Positions 58,240 through 64,000 of a DNA stretch of 64,000 nucleotides are shown here, in pieces (within the stretch, counting starts at the first letter, position 1; each line of letters begins with the position of its first letter). The stretch is taken from assembly GCA_017643495.1 (NCBI GenBank), contig JAEPNK010000001.1:103613-167612 (forward strand), written 5' to 3'. This DNA comes from Rhizobiaceae bacterium (lineage in GTDB: Bacteria > Pseudomonadota > Alphaproteobacteria > Rhizobiales > Rhizobiaceae). A program made the position numbers and the translations under genes. The notes below the pieces were generated by a model. That model was given only the letters and a program-made list of their open reading frames with translations, made no database searches and was not told the origin of the DNA.

Positions 58240-58602
58240 GGCCGGTTTCATCATCTGCTGGCTACGACATACCAAACAAACCAAGATTCGCTGGATTTAG
58301 TGCAACAGGTTCGACTTTCGCACCAAGTTTGTAATTCCACTGGAAATCACCAGCTCTCCAATATCCTGGGGTGAACAAATTACAGGCAACTGTGCAGGCA
58401 TTCCGGCAACCGGCACCTACTCTGTGCTGCATACAATTATACTGCTAACGCTGCATAGCTTATAACCAAACAGCAACGAGTCACCCTCCCGATTACCCGT
58501 CAAGTAATTGCAGAAAGGACAATTCCTCGCATCAAATGCACTTGAACATTCATATCGCGACAGCGACTGAAAGCGCCCGTCACGGTGCGGTAGGTGAAAC
58601 CG
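58240..58602. other. Intergenic gap with box copy 4
   Basis: About 360 nt between the HxlR stop and the RibD-C start, with no supported gene. It contains one ATTAC/GTAAT box 94 nt before the RibD-C start. Confidence 0.55.
58492..58508. promoter_or_regulatory. ATTAC-N7-GTAAT box, copy 4 (divergent spacer)
   Basis: ATTACCCGTCAAGTAAT keeps both 5-bp arms and the 7-nt spacing, but the spacer differs from copies 1-3. 94 nt upstream of a RibD-C gene, as copy 3 is 117 nt upstream of another. Confidence 0.4.
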
Positions 58603-59187
58603 ATGAAGACAGAGCCAATGCAAGGAAAAATCATCGCTACCCAATACATGTCACTGGATGGCGTTATCGAGGATCCTGTGGGAATGGAAGACAGTGGCCT
58701 TGGTGACTGGACCGGCGCGTTTAGCCGGGGACCGCTCGGAGACAAGTTCAAGGAAGACGAAATCCGGGATGCTGAAGCCTTGATCTTCGGTCGAAAAACC
58801 TATGACGGTTTTGCTGCAGTTTGGCCGACTGTCGATGGCGGCTATGCAGCACGCATGAATGCGCTTCCCAAATATCTGGCTTCGCGCAACCTCAAGAGCC
58901 CTGATTGGGAGAACACAACACTTCTTGATCCGGACATCGTTGATGCCGTGACCGACCTGAAGCAAAAGACTGCTGGTAGCATTCTGATTTTTGGCAGCGG
59001 GTCGGTCTGCCACCACCTCATGCGCAACGGTTTGATTGATGAGCTTTCGCTGATTGTTTACCCGGTCATACTTGGTCGTGGCCTCAAATTGTTTCCGGAT
59101 AACATGAAGGAAACGTTTCAGCTGATCCAGAATATTGGGTTGAACGACAGTCTGTTGTTGTTGCGTTATCGTTTGGCATCCCACTGA
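58603..59187 (+). CDS. Dihydrofolate reductase-like (RibD C-terminal) protein
   Basis: 194 aa. KIIATQYMSLDGVIEDPVGMEDSGLGDWTG, ALIFGRKTYDGFAAVWPTVDGG, KYLASRNLKSPDWENTTLL, GSILIFGSGSVCHHLMRNGLIDELSLIVYPVILGRGLKLF (in pieces). Same family as the genes at 40.4 and 54.6 kb but clearly diverged. ATG at 58603 chosen after TAGGTG; a GTG at 58594 is an alternative. Last protein gene before the rRNA operon. Confidence 0.9.
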   Translation: MKTEPMQGKIIATQYMSLDGVIEDPVGMEDSGLGDWTGAFSRGPLGDKFKEDEIRDAEALIFGRKTYDGFAAVWPTVDGGYAARMNALPKYLASRNLKSPDWENTTLLDPDIVDAVTDLKQKTAGSILIFGSGSVCHHLMRNGLIDELSLIVYPVILGRGLKLFPDNMKETFQLIQNIGLNDSLLLLRYRLASH

Positions 59188-59288
59188 TCCAAAGTTGGAC
59201 GGCGACTGTTTTAGTCCGGGTGCAAAGGAAAATCACAATACGAAAGCGGAGAAAGTTGCGGGGCACCGCCTGTATCTCATTTGCAATG

Positions 59289-59314
59289 CAAAAAGACCGC
59301 CCGGAAGGGAGGCC
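59289..59314 (-). terminator. Rho-independent terminator of the rRNA operon
   Basis: Read on the minus strand, an 8-bp stem (GGCCTCCC with GGGCGGTC, one mismatch, one G-U) with a TTCC loop is followed by TTTTT, about 30 nt past the tRNA-fMet gene. Confidence 0.7.
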
Positions 59315-59342
59315 AGTTTCGTTATCGTCTATGCAAATAGTG

Positions 59343-59420
<78 letters not shown>

Positions 59421-59530
59421 TCAACAATTCAGGCGTGGCCTGAATCCAAGTGCCTCGCCAGTTATCATTTTCGACAGAAAAAGTAACGAGAGGCATTAAG
59501 TTTCGCTAAAAAAACGAACTCAAGACGAAA

Positions 59531-59565
59531 AGACCGCCGACCAAAACCAGTTTGGTAAGCGGTCT
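59531..59565 (-). terminator. Hairpin between 5S rRNA and tRNA-fMet
   Basis: Perfect 7-bp arms AGACCGC / GCGGTCT enclosing a second stem (CCAAA / TTTGG). On the minus strand it is followed by TTTTCGT. Either a processing hairpin or a partial terminator after 5S. Confidence 0.55.
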
Positions 59566-59610
59566 AAAAACATTAAAAAAGAAGATCTCGTGAAATACAT
59601 GCTATTGGCA

Positions 59611-59728
59611 GACCTGGCAGCGACCTACTCTCCCGTGCCTTAAGACAAAGTACCATCGGCGCTGAGGCGTTTCACTTCCGAGTTCGGAATGGGATCGGGT
59701 GCAGCCACCTCGCAATAACCACCAGGTC
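59611..59728 (-). rRNA. rrf: 5S ribosomal RNA
   Basis: About 118 nt, terminal stem ACCTGG / CCAGGT. The internal CCCGATCCCATTCCGAACTC on the minus strand is the conserved 5S loop region. Ends are estimated to within a few bases. Confidence 0.95.
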
Positions 59729-59786
59729 GGCGAATAGCATGTAACTGGTCTTTTGTTGTTCGGGTAATAAATATGGGTAATGAGAA

Positions 59787-62600
<2,814 letters not shown>

Positions 62601-62914
62601 TCTCATTGCCGATATTTATCCAGCCCCCTTAAGGATGGGGCCGGTACCGGACAACAAATCATTTATCCTGACTGAAAGTCGACAAAAACAATCAGCCAGG
62701 AAGACCAGTTTTCACGAGAAATACCCAGTTCCGGCGGTTAGTCCGGAAACAGTTGCCAATGTTCGGCTAAAACACTTGGCGCGCAATGTACCTGCCACAC
62801 GTGACAAGCAACAAAGCCTGGATAAATCTTCTTTTTACAATGAAATACGAACAAGCAACCAGCACTCTAAAGCAAGTTGCAAACCTTTGTTTCTACAGCG
62901 AATTGTAGCGGAAA
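62601..62914 (-). other. rRNA internal spacer (tRNA-Ala to 23S)
   Basis: About 310 nt of transcribed spacer with no gene. The open frame crossing it (62467-62949, plus) is an artefact of rRNA and tRNA sequence. Confidence 0.8.
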
Positions 62915-62990
62915 TGGTGGAGCCAGACGGGATCGAACCGACGACCTGAAGCTTGCAAAGCTACCGCTCTCCCAACTGAGCTATGGCCCC
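62915..62990 (-). tRNA. tRNA-Ala (TGC)
   Basis: 76 nt with encoded CCA. Minus strand starts GGGGCCATAGCTCAG and has TTTGCAAG as anticodon loop. Standard alphaproteobacterial spacer tRNA. Confidence 0.97.
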
Positions 62991-63120
62991 TAAGCAATTT
63001 TTGGCCAAGCCAAAAATGCGAACGCGTCACAAAGCGTATTTTTCGCAAGAAAAATCACTGAGAAACACTCTCGTCTAGCACTGAACCTGTTGTTAGCGGT
63101 CGCTAACGCGACCTTGATTT

Positions 63121-63197
<77 letters not shown>

Positions 63198-63419
63198 TAA
63201 TCTTTGAATTCCAATCACTTGGCCGGGCCAATGATAAGGTTAGCACGAACAAAACCAGCCCTTGCAGCAATGCTACAAGGTCATTCGCTGAAGAAAGAGA
63301 AACGAAGGTGGCGATACCCGCTTTTGTATGTCGGAAAGTCCATGACTTGGACAATCCTTGTTTTCTTAAGAGATTTAAGAGCACGCCGTTAATGCCGGCT
63401 TGCTGAAAAATCTTCCTTA

Positions 63420-64000
<581 letters not shown>

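Noticed and set aside
32679..59187. Genomic island bounded by tRNA attachment sites
   Set aside because: No integrase and no duplicated tRNA end was found; tRNA-fMet is near one end only.

Overview
This 64 kb window is chromosomal DNA from an alphaproteobacterium with moderate GC content. The main evidence is an rRNA operon in the order 16S - tRNA-Ile(GAT) - tRNA-Ala(TGC) - 23S - 5S - tRNA-fMet, with an extra hairpin insert near the 5' end of the 23S gene, together with a CdhR-type carnitine cluster and heterotetrameric sarcosine oxidase genes. I cannot name the genus from the sequence alone. I saw no insertion sequence, integrase, phage structural gene, CRISPR array or replication origin.

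Left part (1-32 kb) is mainly catabolic. Sarcosine oxidase soxB-soxD-soxA (minus; soxA runs off the window) is followed by ribosomal protein L36, a TPR protein, an alpha/beta hydrolase, a creatininase-family protein, a GNAT enzyme, an aminotransferase, a flavoprotein, a muramidase, aroQ and a free-methionine-sulfoxide reductase. From 11.3 to 20.4 kb lies a carnitine / gamma-butyrobetaine locus: the regulator cdhR, a BKACE enzyme, carnitine dehydrogenase fused to a thioesterase, an acyl-CoA dehydrogenase, an NDP-forming CoA ligase and a CaiD-like hydratase. The expected output is acetoacetate plus glycine betaine. Further demethylation of betaine elsewhere would feed sarcosine oxidase. Next come rpe, the phenylacetate epoxidase operon (paaX-paaA-[DUF3291]-paaBCDE-maoC, minus), and a plus-strand operon for four-carbon sugar acids (CoA-transferase - ltnD-like - otnK - otnC).

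Middle part (32.6-59.2 kb) is a dense accessory region made of many short regulator-plus-enzyme modules: two ArsR-SRPBCC pairs, two TetR systems, two HxlR regulators, a Crp/Fnr and an XRE/MmyB-like regulator, three glutathione S-transferases, seven VOC-fold proteins (one truncated), three RibD-C/dihydrofolate-reductase-like proteins, YCII, SnoaL and DoxX proteins, EamA and MFS exporters, a rifamycin ADP-ribosyltransferase (arr), and a solitary zinc chaperone aztD behind a Zur-like box. Several regulators have clear palindromes at or over their own start codons. Gene remnants (a frameshifted SDR end and a clipped VOC gene) show that this region has been rearranged.

Right part (59.3-64 kb) is the rRNA operon on the minus strand, cut inside 16S by the window edge.

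All function calls come from reading motifs and whole-protein resemblance. No database search was run, so names of weakly characterised families (DUF numbers) are from memory.
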